Below, in pieces: positions 8,826 to 16,694 of a stretch of 59,361 bases of DNA. Numbering within the stretch: the stretch's first letter is position 1; every line of letters starts with the position of its first letter. The DNA lies in NCBI RefSeq assembly GCF_009905535.1, contig NZ_JAAALA010000027.1:1-59361 (forward strand). The letters run 5' to 3'. The translations under genes were made by a program, and so were the position numbers. Source of the stretch: Caulobacter sp. SLTY. Its GTDB lineage: Bacteria > Pseudomonadota > Alphaproteobacteria > Caulobacterales > Caulobacteraceae. The notes under the pieces are model-generated. The model was not told the DNA's origin and searched no databases. It saw nothing but the letters and a program-made list of their open reading frames with translations.

Positions 8826-8840
8826 TTAAGCCTGAGCTAA
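8826..8840 (-). promoter_or_regulatory. Candidate CtrA box upstream of divK
   Basis: Read on the minus strand this is TTAG-N7-TTAA, one mismatch from the full CtrA consensus TTAA-N7-TTAA. It lies about 85 bases upstream of the divK ATG. CtrA activation of divK is established in C. crescentus, so position and spacing support a real site. It also lies within three bases of the divergent gene's proposed start and could affect both. Confidence 0.65.
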
Positions 8841-8842
8841 TC

Positions 8843-9505
8843 GTGACAACGCTGAAAACCCTGACCCCCGCTGAGGCCGCCCTGGCCGTCCCTGTCCACC
8901 CGGACCGGCCGCTGCTGATCGTCGATGTCGACGAGGTGCTGGCCCACTTCATGCGGGGGTTCGAGACCTTCGTGGCCCGCCATGGGTTCGAGATGCGGAT
9001 CGACCGCTTCGCCCTGTTCCAGAACATCTACCGGGCCGGTGAGAATGACAGCATCGACATGGCCACCGGCAAGCAGCTGTTCGACGACTTTTTCGAGCAC
9101 GGGGCCGACGACCTGCAGCCGGTCGACGGCGCGGCGGCGGCCCTGGCGCGTCTGGCGGGCGAGATGAGCGTCGTGATCCTGACGAACGCGCCGGACCACG
9201 GGCGGAGCGCAAGAATGGGCTGGCTGGAGACGCACGGGCTGCACTATCCGATGATCATCAATTCGGGCCTCAAGGGGCCGGTGGTGCGGGATCTGGCGGC
9301 GCGGACCGGCAGAGCGGTCGGCTTCATCGACGACCTGCTGCCCAATCTCGAATCGGTGGCGGAGGATGCGCCGGACGTCGTCCGGTTCCAGATGATCGCC
9401 GACGACCGGCTGCGGCCCTACGCCCCGACCGCGCCCGAGCGGCACCTGTGGGCGGACGACTGGGCGGCGATGGAGCCCCTCATCCAGCGTCGGCTGCTGG
9501 GCTGA
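8843..9505 (+). CDS. HAD-like phosphatase family protein
   Basis: About 220 residues. The N-terminal strand LLIVDVDEVLAHF carries the DxDxV motif I of the haloacid dehalogenase superfamily (nucleophile and acid/base aspartates), VVILTNAP supplies the motif II threonine region, and GFIDDLLPNL resembles motif IV with paired aspartates. A phosphatase or 5'-nucleotidase-like role is inferred; the substrate is unknown. I place the start at GTG 8843; an in-frame TTG at 8801 would add 14 residues but would put the CtrA-like box inside the gene. It is divergent from divK and one base upstream of the DUF4279 gene. Confidence 0.72.
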   Translation: MTTLKTLTPAEAALAVPVHPDRPLLIVDVDEVLAHFMRGFETFVARHGFEMRIDRFALFQNIYRAGENDSIDMATGKQLFDDFFEHGADDLQPVDGAAAALARLAGEMSVVILTNAPDHGRSARMGWLETHGLHYPMIINSGLKGPVVRDLAARTGRAVGFIDDLLPNLESVAEDAPDVVRFQMIADDRLRPYAPTAPERHLWADDWAAMEPLIQRRLLG

Positions 9506-9506
9506 C

Positions 9507-9935
9507 ATGGGACCGGTCGGCACGACGGTTGCGACGCTTCGCTTCTACGGCGACGACCTGGAGCCCGACGAGATCACCCGCCTGCTCGGGGCGCCGCCGA
9601 CTCACTGGGCGCGGGTCGGAGACGAGGTCAGCAGCGGTCGGGTCGCCACACAAGGCAGCTGGCGACTGCAGGCGCCGAGTCGTTCGCCGGAGGACCTGGA
9701 CGAGCAGATCGCCGACCTGTTCTCGTCCCTGACCGCCGAGCCGGCGGTGTGGCGCGAGCTGACAGGGCGGTATCGGGCCGACGTCTTCTGCGGCCTGTTC
9801 CTCAACGGTCCGAACGAGGGCGTCTCAATCAGTCCGGCAACCAGCCGGCTGCTGGCGGATAGATATCTGCCGCTGGGACTGGATATCTATGGTGCAACAA
9901 AGCCGGAAGACGAGGACGAGGACGAGGAGGGCTGA
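9507..9935 (+). CDS. DUF4279-type protein
   Basis: A 142-residue protein whose opening (TLRFYGDDLEPDEITRLLG) and spacing of a central GSWRL and a later ADVFCGLFL...GVSISP match the DUF4279 family, a small alpha/beta domain of unknown function. The C-terminus is a short run of Asp/Glu (EDEDEDEEG). It follows the HAD-like gene with one base between, so they probably form an operon. Its last 49 bases overlap the end of a convergent gene. Confidence 0.75.
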   Translation: MGPVGTTVATLRFYGDDLEPDEITRLLGAPPTHWARVGDEVSSGRVATQGSWRLQAPSRSPEDLDEQIADLFSSLTAEPAVWRELTGRYRADVFCGLFLNGPNEGVSISPATSRLLADRYLPLGLDIYGATKPEDEDEDEEG

Positions 9936-10297
9936 TCCGGATCGGTCGCCGGTTCGATCTCCTCTCCAACATCCGTCAAGCGTATCGGGATCGTGATCCA
10001 CCGACCGGCGACCACCTCGCCGGACTTCGAGATTGGGGCGACCTGAAAGTATCCGGCCAGCTTCAAGGCGCCTGCCTCATACTCCGTCATCCGGCCGTCG
10101 GCCTGAAAAAGGCAGCGCTCCATTCGCCCCGCCGCGTTCACTTGGCAAAACAGAATGAACTTGCCGAGCGGAGGGTGATGCCGCCTGCCAAGCAAAACGG
10201 CGGCCTGATCGCCGGACGGCTTCCCGATAAACTCGACCTCTCCGGCGCTGAGCAGCGGCGACTGGCAGAGTGTCCAAACCAGGATGCCAAGAGCCAT
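9887..10297 (-). CDS. Secreted TonB-C-like hypothetical protein
   Basis: A 136-residue protein with a hydrophobic leader (MALGILVWTLCQSPLLSAGE) that is probably a signal peptide or anchor. The middle part (QVNAAGRMERCLFQADGRMTE followed by a hydrophobic-aromatic GYFQVAP) resembles the C-terminal domain of TonB-like proteins, which occur as stand-alone secreted forms in Caulobacteraceae. It ends in a serine run (eight Ser) encoded by TCC/TCG repeats. ATG 10297 follows a G-rich ribosome-binding stretch; the TTG four codons earlier is less likely. The 3' end overlaps the DUF4279 gene on the other strand by 49 bases, and the serine run is the antisense of that gene's acidic tail. Confidence 0.6.
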   Translation of the reverse strand: MALGILVWTLCQSPLLSAGEVEFIGKPSGDQAAVLLGRRHHPPLGKFILFCQVNAAGRMERCLFQADGRMTEYEAGALKLAGYFQVAPISKSGEVVAGRWITIPIRLTDVGEEIEPATDPDQPSSSSSSSSGFVAP

Positions 10298-10366
10298 AAT
10301 GCCCCCCAATAAGGATCACAATTGTAATCCAAAAGGACTCCTGCCTCAAGGCTGAGTGTCGGGGCC

Positions 10367-11221
10367 TTACCCCTTCAGCCGCGCCACCAGGCTGGACGTA
10401 TCCCACCGGTTCCCGCCCAGCGCCTGAACCTCGGCATAGTAACCATCGACGAGCTTCGTCATGTCCAGCCGCGCGCCCTTGTCGGCCGCCTCGTCGAGCA
10501 CCAGGCCCAGGTCCTTGCGCATCCAGTCGACCGCGAAGCCGAAGTCGAACTTCCCCTGCACCATCGTGGCCCAGCGGTTTTCCATCTGCCACGACTGGGC
10601 CGCGCCCTTGCTGATCGCCTCGAACACCGCGGTCGGATCGACGCCGGCGCGGTCGCAGAAATGCACCGCCTCGGCCAGACCCTGGACGACACCCGCAATG
10701 CAGATCTGATTGGCCATCTTGGCCAGCTGGCCGTGGCCGGGGCCACCGATGCGCTTGATGGCCTTGGCATAGGCGCCGATCACCGGTTCGGCGCGTGCGA
10801 GGGCGGCCTCGTCCCCGCCGACCATGATGGTCAGCTGGCCATTCTCCGCCCCTGCCTGGCCGCCGCTGACCGGGGCGTCGAGGAAGGCCCGACCAGATGC
10901 GGCGGCCAATTCGGCCATCTCCGCCGCCAGCTTGGCCGAGGTGGTGGTGTGATCGACGATGATCCCATCCGCCGCCATGGCCGGCAGGATGTCGGCCACC
11001 ACGCCATGCACATCCGTGTCGTTGCCGACGCAGAGGGCGACCAGTTCGGCGCGCTCCACGGTGGCGGCGGGCGTGTCCCCTGCCCTTCCGCCATGGGTCT
11101 CGACCCAGCGGCGGGCCTTGTCAGGCGAGCGGTTGAAGACACTGACCTCATGGCCGGCGCGGGCCAAGTGGCCGGCCATCGGAAAGCCCATGACGCCCAG
11201 GCCGATGAAGGCGACTTTCAT
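10367..11221 (-). CDS. NAD(P)-dependent beta-hydroxyacid dehydrogenase family protein
   Basis: A 284-residue protein of the 3-hydroxyisobutyrate dehydrogenase / tartronate-semialdehyde reductase family. The Rossmann glycine motif is GLGVMGFPMAGHL at residues 7-19, substrate-binding DAPVSGGQAGAENGQL follows at about 117-132, and the catalytic-lysine region is GHGQLAKMANQ near 165. Such enzymes oxidise or reduce small beta-hydroxyacids; which one cannot be decided. It is a single-gene unit divergent from motB. Confidence 0.88.
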   Translation of the reverse strand: MKVAFIGLGVMGFPMAGHLARAGHEVSVFNRSPDKARRWVETHGGRAGDTPAATVERAELVALCVGNDTDVHGVVADILPAMAADGIIVDHTTTSAKLAAEMAELAAASGRAFLDAPVSGGQAGAENGQLTIMVGGDEAALARAEPVIGAYAKAIKRIGGPGHGQLAKMANQICIAGVVQGLAEAVHFCDRAGVDPTAVFEAISKGAAQSWQMENRWATMVQGKFDFGFAVDWMRKDLGLVLDEAADKGARLDMTKLVDGYYAEVQALGGNRWDTSSLVARLKG

Positions 11222-11312
11222 GATGTGACGCGACTCCTGCCGAACAAAGGAAACGTCATCTTAACGCGCCCCGGCGAGGTTGCGGAAACTACGGTTAAGC
11301 GGGGCTTGCAGC

Positions 11313-12209
11313 ATGGCGATCGGGGGCGACCGGCCGATCCTGATCAAGAAGGTGAAGAAGGTCTCGGGCGGCGGCCACCACGGCGGCGCCTGGAAGGTGG
11401 CCTATGCCGACTTCGTCACCGCCATGATGGCCTTCTTCCTGCTGATGTGGCTGATCAACACGACCAGCCCGGACCAGCAGCGCGGCATCGCCAACTATTT
11501 CGCCCCGGCGTCCGTGTCCGAGACGACCAGCGGTTCCGGCGGCATCCTGGGCGGCACGGCGCTGGGCAAGGACGGCGCCCAGTCCAGCGGCTCGATGGAC
11601 GTGGTCCAGGACCAGAACCCGGAAGCCAAGCCGACCGACAAGAACGAAAGCGAGACCGGCGCCAGCAGCCTGGAGGACGCCAGCGAGGACGCGCTGCGCA
11701 AGGAAATCCAGAAGCGCGAGAACGACGCCTTCGCCTCCGCCGCCATGAGCCTGCGCCAGTCGCTGCAGGAGATGCCCGAGCTGGCCGAGCTGTCGAAACA
11801 GATCATCATCGACCAGACGCCCGAGGGCCTGCGCATCCAGCTGGTCGACGAGGACGGCCGCTCGATGTTCAAGGAGGGGCTGGCCGCCCCCAACGACCGG
11901 GCGCGCATCCTGCTGCGGGCGGTGGCCAAGATCGTCGACCGCCTGCCCAATCGGATCACCATCTCCGGCCACACCAGCGCCAACGCCGACGGCAGTCGAT
12001 CGCCCGGCGACTGGTCGCTGTCAGCGGCCCGCGCCGACCAGGCCCGTCAAATCCTGCAGGGCGCCGGGGTCGGCGCCGACCGTATCTATCAGGTCAGCGG
12101 CAAGGCCAATTCCGATCCGCTGTACGCGGACGACCCGCTGCATGCCGGCAACCGCCGCATCTCGATCATCCTGTTGCGCGAAGCACCCGTTCTGCCGCCG
12201 GACCAATGA
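11313..12209 (+). CDS. motB: Flagellar motor stator protein MotB
   Basis: A 298-residue stator subunit. The N-terminus MAIGGDRPILIKKVKK is basic, followed by one membrane helix, YADFVTAMMAFFLLMWLIN, with the proton-channel aspartate at D33 (equivalent to E. coli D32). After a plug and linker region, the C-terminal OmpA-like domain (about 160-290) carries the peptidoglycan-binding pattern ITISGHTSA...SLSAARADQARQIL. MotA is not in the window; in Caulobacter motA and motB are likewise unlinked. The start at 11313 fits the family N-terminus; an upstream ATG at 11280 would add an unusual leader. Confidence 0.95.
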   Translation: MAIGGDRPILIKKVKKVSGGGHHGGAWKVAYADFVTAMMAFFLLMWLINTTSPDQQRGIANYFAPASVSETTSGSGGILGGTALGKDGAQSSGSMDVVQDQNPEAKPTDKNESETGASSLEDASEDALRKEIQKRENDAFASAAMSLRQSLQEMPELAELSKQIIIDQTPEGLRIQLVDEDGRSMFKEGLAAPNDRARILLRAVAKIVDRLPNRITISGHTSANADGSRSPGDWSLSAARADQARQILQGAGVGADRIYQVSGKANSDPLYADDPLHAGNRRISIILLREAPVLPPDQ

Positions 12210-12297
12210 TGCGACGCCAGAGCCCCTTGCGCAGCTTCCTCCGTTGGCCCCTAATCCGGGCAGGGGCGAGAGCGCCGAAGGGTGGGCGAGTAGTAGC

Positions 12298-13140
12298 GTG
12301 ACGCAGCATTTTCCAACTTCGGGAAGGATGCGGTTCTTTCTGACCGCGGCGTCGCCGTGCCCTTATCTCCCCGGCCGCGAGGAGCGGAAGGTGTTCGCCC
12401 ACCTGCCCCAGGCCGACGGGGCGGCCATCAACGACAGCCTGACCCAGAGCGGCTTCCGCCGCAGCCAGAACATCGCCTATCGCCCGGCCTGCGAGGCCTG
12501 CGCCAGCTGCACCTCGGCCCGGATTCCGGTGAAGGACTATCTGTTCAGCCGGTCAGAGCGGAAGGTGCTTTCGCGAAACAACGACCTGCGCCGCCATGTG
12601 GTCGAGGCCGAGGCGACGACCGAACAGTTCGACCTGCTGCGCCGCTACCTGCTGACCCGACACGCCGACGGCGGCATGGCCGAGATGACTTGGCCCGACT
12701 ATGTGGCCATGGTCGAGGACACCACCGTCAGAACCCATATCGTCGAGTATCGCACCCGTTCGGTGGACCGGGGGCCGGGCGACCTTGTCGCCTGCGTGCT
12801 GATCGACGTGATGGGGGATGGGCTGAGCCTGGTCTACAGCTTCTACGACCCCAGCGCGGTCATGAAGCGGCGCAGCCTGGGCGCCTTCATCGTCCTGGAC
12901 AACCTGATCCAGGCGGCGATGAACGAGTTGCCGCACGTCTACCTGGGCTACTGGGTGCCGGGCAGCGAGAAGATGACCTACAAGGTCCGCTTCTCCCCCC
13001 TCGAAATCCTTCGCCCGAGCGGCTGGGGCCTGATCTCCGCCAAGGAAATCGCCCGCGCAGAGGCCATCCTGGAAGCCAACCGCGCTGCTCGGGGTCCTGA
13101 CCAGCCGAAGCTTGGTCGTAAGGAACCACAGCGTCCCTGA
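12298..13140 (+). CDS. bpt: Aspartate/glutamate aminoacyl-tRNA-protein transferase (Bpt/Ate family)
   Basis: A 280-residue enzyme that transfers an amino acid from aminoacyl-tRNA to the N-terminus of proteins, marking them for ClpAP through the N-end rule. The N-terminal ATE domain shows CPYLPGREERKVF and the conserved cysteine cluster ACEACASCTSARI; the C-terminal domain has YSFYDPS, GAFIVLDNLI and YLGYWVPGSEKMTYK, all hallmarks of the family. GTG at 12298 gives the usual N-terminus (TQHFPTS) and has a GGGCGAG upstream. The 88-base gap after motB suggests separate transcription. Confidence 0.93.
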   Translation: MTQHFPTSGRMRFFLTAASPCPYLPGREERKVFAHLPQADGAAINDSLTQSGFRRSQNIAYRPACEACASCTSARIPVKDYLFSRSERKVLSRNNDLRRHVVEAEATTEQFDLLRRYLLTRHADGGMAEMTWPDYVAMVEDTTVRTHIVEYRTRSVDRGPGDLVACVLIDVMGDGLSLVYSFYDPSAVMKRRSLGAFIVLDNLIQAAMNELPHVYLGYWVPGSEKMTYKVRFSPLEILRPSGWGLISAKEIARAEAILEANRAARGPDQPKLGRKEPQRP

Positions 13141-13174
13141 AGTCAGCGGAGAACCGAATCCGTCCGACGCCGAA

Positions 13175-13199
13175 GGAACCTCGCCGTTGCTGACAGGTT
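13175..13199 (+). promoter_or_regulatory. EcfG/SigT-like promoter upstream of a small ORF
   Basis: GGAAC at 13175-13179, a 16-base spacer and GGTT at 13196-13199 match the general-stress sigma factor pattern (GGAAC-N16/17-CGTT) with one mismatch. It is followed by an AGGAG ribosome-binding site (13211-13215) and the ATG at 13221, a compact and coherent arrangement. Confidence 0.4.
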
Positions 13200-13220
13200 G
13201 CCCTCACACAAGGAGAGCCC

Positions 13221-13373
13221 ATGTCCGATCCCGGCCCCGATTTCGAACCGACCCCCGGCCCCGCGCCGGCTACTGATCCCGTTCCGCCTGCTGTCGATCC
13301 CGATCTGCCGACCGAGCCCGGTCCCGCCCCGGCAACCGATCCCATGCTGCCGCCGGCCGTCCTCGAGGGCTGA
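13221..13373 (+). CDS. Small proline-rich protein
   Basis: A 50-residue ORF with a strong AGGAG six bases before its ATG. The composition is extreme: mostly Pro, Asp, Ala and Val, with no Cys or Lys. It contains a degenerate internal duplication, PGPAPATDPVPPAV and PGPAPATDPMLPPAV. It would be acidic, disordered and extended. It might be a cell-wall or periplasmic spacer peptide, but no signal peptide is present. Support comes from the ribosome-binding site, the repeat and the stress-type promoter; no family is recognised. Confidence 0.5.
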   Translation: MSDPGPDFEPTPGPAPATDPVPPAVDPDLPTEPGPAPATDPMLPPAVLEG

Positions 13374-13411
13374 GTCAGAGCGTCTTCGGGTCTGGTGTAC
13401 CGGGACAGGCC

Positions 13412-13759
13412 CTAACGGGCGGCCATGTGCGTCCACACCCGGCGCAGGGCCAGGAGGGACCTCTCGGTCACATCCTTCAGGTCGTGCCGGTCACCCAGCT
13501 CAAGACCGACCTTGTTGCCTCGCCGCCAGATTACCCTGGCGTCCCAGGCAACGCCGTCTCGAACCTGAAGCAGATGGAGTTCATTCGGAATCAGGTGCGG
13601 CGAGGTGGTCTCGACCAGCGCCCCGCTCGCACTAAGGTTTCGAATGACACAGTCGATCGTCAGGCTGGCCTCTTCGGTGGCCAGCTTGCCTGCCAGCAAG
13701 GCGCGATGACGCGGAACGCGGCGTTTTTCGACAGGTCCGGGGATCGCGGCGGCTGACAT
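13412..13759 (-). CDS. PilZ domain protein (c-di-GMP receptor)
   Basis: A 115-residue single PilZ domain. The two c-di-GMP-binding motifs are present: RxxxR as RRVPRHR near residue 13, and the D/NxSxxG motif as NLSASGALV near residue 41. The barrel continues with ARVIWRRGNKVGLEL. It therefore probably binds the c-di-GMP made by enzymes such as PleD, 5 kb away, and passes the signal to an unknown partner. It is monocistronic and convergent with the small proline-rich gene. Confidence 0.85.
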   Translation of the reverse strand: MSAAAIPGPVEKRRVPRHRALLAGKLATEEASLTIDCVIRNLSASGALVETTSPHLIPNELHLLQVRDGVAWDARVIWRRGNKVGLELGDRHDLKDVTERSLLALRRVWTHMAAR

Positions 13760-13869
13760 GTCGAAAACCTAACCGACAGGCCTTGCCAAGCCATTGATAC
13801 AGGAAGGGATCGTGGACCCGTCCGCGATATGGGCATAACAATGTTCGTCGACTCTGAGGGGAGGACGGG

Positions 13870-14082
13870 GTGTTCGATCGGTTCCGGCAAGGGCGGGAGG
13901 ATTTCGAGCGCGATGTGCTTGAGGAAATCGCCTACCTGCGCGCCATGCATGGCGAAAAGGCCTATGACGTCGCCCTTGAACGCGCCGCCCGCCCTCGCCT
14001 GCGCGCCACACGGCGGAAGGTGATTGAAGCCGCGGCTAAACGTCTGGCCCCCGACAGGCGGGACATTAAGTCTCGTTCATGA
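13870..14082 (+). CDS. Hypothetical small basic protein
   Basis: A 70-residue helix-rich protein (FDRFRQGREDFERDVLEEIA, then repeated Arg/Ala segments) starting with GTG at 13870, preceded by a GGGGAGGACG ribosome-binding stretch. It is strongly charged with a basic C-terminal half. No family is recognised. It lies divergent from the PilZ gene with 110 bases between. Confidence 0.5.
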   Translation: MFDRFRQGREDFERDVLEEIAYLRAMHGEKAYDVALERAARPRLRATRRKVIEAAAKRLAPDRRDIKSRS

Positions 14083-14150
14083 TTGCCCGATCCGGGGATT
14101 CTTTGCGGTTCTGAAATGTTTGACGGCCGCGCAGGGTGTAGCGCGGCAAT

Positions 14151-15239
14151 ATGTCACTGGGCGTCAATTTCAATGGTGGAACACGGGTGCTTGAGGGCCT
14201 CGGACCAGCATTGGCCGCATCGCCCGACATCCTCTTGCACCGGCTGGACCCGGTACACGAGGCCGCCCATCTGGTGCGATTGAACGAGGCCGCCTATGCG
14301 CAGGCCGCCTTTCTCGACGACAGCATCATGGGTCCCCAAACGCCGGGTCTCTGGGCCCGGCTGGACGAGATCGCCGGCCTTACCGGCGGCCTGCCGGAGC
14401 GCTGCGACTTCATTTTCCACATCGGCCACGTCGGCTCGACCTTGATGTCCCGGCTGCTAGGGGCGTTTCCTGGGGTGCTCAGCCTGCGAGAGCCGATGCC
14501 CCTGCCATTGCTGGCTCAGCTTCACGGCCATCTGAACCGACCAGAAAGCCTTTGGTCGGCCGAGCGGTTCGAAGCCGTGCTCAGCCTCTGCCTCAAACTC
14601 TGGTCGCGCACCTATCGGCCCGGTCAGCTTCCCCTGATCAAGGCCACCAGCTGGGCCGGCGAGATGGCGCCCGCGCTGCTTTCCCGCTCCAGCCGCCCTC
14701 GCGCGCTGATGATGACCGTCACGCCAGAGGCCTATCTCGCCGGCGTACTGGTCAGCCCTCCGGCCACCGGCGATGTCCGGGTCTCCGCCACCACCGCCCT
14801 CGCCCGCCTCCACCGCCGACTGGGCGCGGAGCCGTTCACACTGCATCGTATGTCGCTGGGCGAGCGGACCGCCATGGTCTGGGCCTGCGAGATGCTGGCC
14901 CTTAAGGCCGCGGCCGACGAGCACCCCGGCCAGGTCCACTGGATCGACTTCGACACCTTCCTGGCGGCCCCCGAGCCTGGCCTGACATCGGCCCTGACTC
15001 ACCTAGGCCAGCCGGCCGACCCCGCGGCCGTCCGTATGGTGGTGCAAGGCCCCCTGATGAGCCGCTACGCCAAGGGCGGTCACCCCTTCGACGCCACCAA
15101 GCGCCGCCAGCTGCTCAACAGCTCGCGCCAGTCGAACCATGCGGAAATCATCAAGGGTCTGGCCTGGCTCGAAGACGCCGCCGGACGTTTCCACGCCATA
15201 GCGGCGCTGGCTCAGGCCTCCAGCTCGATGTCCCAGTAG
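14151..15239 (+). CDS. Sulfotransferase-like hypothetical protein
   Basis: A 362-residue protein. A P-loop-like segment, FIFHIGHVGSTLMSRLLG near residues 87-104, resembles the 5'-phosphosulfate binding loop of PAPS-dependent sulfotransferase-like proteins, followed by LREPMPLPLL. A later TLHRMSLGERTAMVWACEML and HWIDFDTFLAAPEPGL fit the same fold. It could transfer sulfate to a glycan or small molecule, or be a related P-loop protein. The partner substrate is unknown. The last 28 bases overlap the convergent HNH gene. Confidence 0.6.
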   Translation: MSLGVNFNGGTRVLEGLGPALAASPDILLHRLDPVHEAAHLVRLNEAAYAQAAFLDDSIMGPQTPGLWARLDEIAGLTGGLPERCDFIFHIGHVGSTLMSRLLGAFPGVLSLREPMPLPLLAQLHGHLNRPESLWSAERFEAVLSLCLKLWSRTYRPGQLPLIKATSWAGEMAPALLSRSSRPRALMMTVTPEAYLAGVLVSPPATGDVRVSATTALARLHRRLGAEPFTLHRMSLGERTAMVWACEMLALKAAADEHPGQVHWIDFDTFLAAPEPGLTSALTHLGQPADPAAVRMVVQGPLMSRYAKGGHPFDATKRRQLLNSSRQSNHAEIIKGLAWLEDAAGRFHAIAALAQASSSMSQ

Positions 15240-15772
15240 AGGTAGTCGAGCCAGCTTTCATGCAGATGGCCGGGCGGGAATTTTCGCCCACGGTCCTGCA
15301 GCTCATGCATCGACGGCCGGCGCGGCGCCCTCCTGGGATGCATATGCGCCTCGCGCGGCGTCCGCCCGCCCTTGGCCAGGTTACAGGGCGCGCAGGCCGT
15401 GACGATATTTTCCCAGGTCGTCCTCCCGCCTCGCGAACGCGGCAGCACATGGTCGAACGTCAGGTCGTCCGTCGAGGGGCAGTACTGGCAGGTGAACCCG
15501 TCCCGCAGGAACAGGTTGAACCGCGTGAAGGCCGGCGGCCGATCCTGGGAAACGTATTGCTTGAGCGACACCACGCTCGGCAGCCGCATCTCGAACGAAG
15601 GGCTGCGGATCACCTGGTCATAGGTGGAAATGACATCGACGCGGTCGAGGAACACCGCTTTGATCACGTCCTGCCAGGGCCAGACGGACAGCGGATAATA
15701 GCTGAGCGGCCGATAGTCGGCATTCAGCACCAGGGCGGGCCAGCCATTGGGCGCGTGCGTGACGACCTGCAT
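15212..15772 (-). CDS. HNH endonuclease family protein
   Basis: A 186-residue protein. The N-terminal half (PALVLNADYRPLSYYPLS, then VDVISTYD) and the C-terminal HNH core (FTCQYC, DLTFDHVLPRSRGG, WENIVTACAPCNLAKGG) match a widespread chromosomal HNH family. Two CxxC pairs bind a structural zinc and DH...N forms the beta-beta-alpha-metal active site. It is common as a housekeeping gene in alphaproteobacteria, so a mobile or defence role should not be assumed. ATG 15772 has GGAGGGG upstream. Confidence 0.88.
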   Translation of the reverse strand: MQVVTHAPNGWPALVLNADYRPLSYYPLSVWPWQDVIKAVFLDRVDVISTYDQVIRSPSFEMRLPSVVSLKQYVSQDRPPAFTRFNLFLRDGFTCQYCPSTDDLTFDHVLPRSRGGRTTWENIVTACAPCNLAKGGRTPREAHMHPRRAPRRPSMHELQDRGRKFPPGHLHESWLDYLYWDIELEA

Positions 15773-15944
15773 CACAGGACCCCTCCGTAACAGAGGGCCG
15801 GCATCTTGGAGTACGCAATCGGACTGAAGACCCGCCTGCCTTTCCGCCAATTTCGAGAATCGCCAACATCCCCGAGAGCCCTGGGAAAATGACCTAAATC
15901 GACGACAGGTCCAAGACGCCGCCGCGAACCGGCGTGAAAACCCT

Positions 15945-16235
15945 CTAGCGAGGCGCGCCCGTCCTGCCCCGCCGGATCAGCCGGGCGACCAACAGCTGGA
16001 GGCCGACGATCGCCGCCGCCGCCGCGGCCCGGATCGCCGCCGAGAGCATGAAGGCCCCGACATCGCTTTCGCCCCGCATGGCGAACAGCATGCCGGTGAC
16101 CGCCAAAGCCGACCCCACCACGATCGCCGCGCCAAGCAGCATCGACGGTCGCCAACGGGTCAACGCCAGACCGATCGTGACCAGGCCCCACAGAACCGGG
16201 TCCAGCAGACAGGCCAGAAAAACGTATGGAAGCAT
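15945..16235 (-). CDS. Small membrane protein, unknown
   Basis: A 96-residue protein with three hydrophobic segments: YVFLACLLDPVLWGLVTIGLAL, LLGAAIVVGSALAVTGMLFAM and an alanine-rich AAIRAAAAAAIVGLQLLVARL, ending with a basic tail (RRGRTGAPR). ATG 16235 is preceded by a strong GGGGGGAGGG ribosome-binding stretch, which is why it is preferred over the upstream ATG. No family is recognised. Confidence 0.65.
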   Translation of the reverse strand: MLPYVFLACLLDPVLWGLVTIGLALTRWRPSMLLGAAIVVGSALAVTGMLFAMRGESDVGAFMLSAAIRAAAAAAIVGLQLLVARLIRRGRTGAPR

Positions 16236-16404
16236 CGCGCCCTCCCCCCTTTTTCCGTGATCCTCGGCGGGTCCGTGGGCGCGGGTCAACAGGCGCACAA
16301 AGGAAAAGGGACGCTCGAAAGCGTCCCTGAAGTCTCTGTGCTGGATCGAGAAACTGTTCCCGGGCGTTGGCGACCTGAGGGATCAGGCCGCCGCCCGGCT
16401 CGCT

Positions 16405-16518
16405 CTAAACGCCGACGAACGCCATACCGCCCGCCAGGACCAGACCCAGGCCCACGAGGAAGACGGAAACCGAACGGTCGAACAGGCGCTCGAAAGCGAC
16501 GAGGTTGGAAACTTGCAT
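16405..16518 (-). CDS. Very small single-pass membrane protein
   Basis: A 37-residue ORF: MQVSNLVAFERLFDRSV followed by one hydrophobic helix, SVFLVGLGLVLAGGMAFVGV. An AAGGTG ribosome-binding site lies about eight bases before ATG 16518. The amphipathic head plus single helix is a typical layout for bacterial small membrane proteins. Function unknown. It is divergent from the TetR gene, with 176 bases between them. Confidence 0.5.
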   Translation of the reverse strand: MQVSNLVAFERLFDRSVSVFLVGLGLVLAGGMAFVGV

Positions 16519-16694
16519 GACACACACCTTTTGAGTTTGGCCCCGACAGTGCGGGAGCCCCCTTGTCATCCCCACTTGGCCCGGGGAGGGGCTTCGGTGA
16601 GGTTGTCCGATCTGGACAGTGCTCAGATAGGCTCCCATCTAAGCGCTGTCAAGATGATCTTTACGTCGTTCGGATGAAAGTTTATACAGGTCAA

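Noticed and set aside
11240..11312. Possible sigma-54 promoter in front of motB
   Set aside because: No GG/GC pair with the required 10-base spacing was found; the G-rich patch is not enough.
15212..15772. HNH nuclease as part of a restriction or phage-defence system
   Set aside because: This family is a common single chromosomal gene in alphaproteobacteria and no methylase, recombinase or phage gene is next to it.
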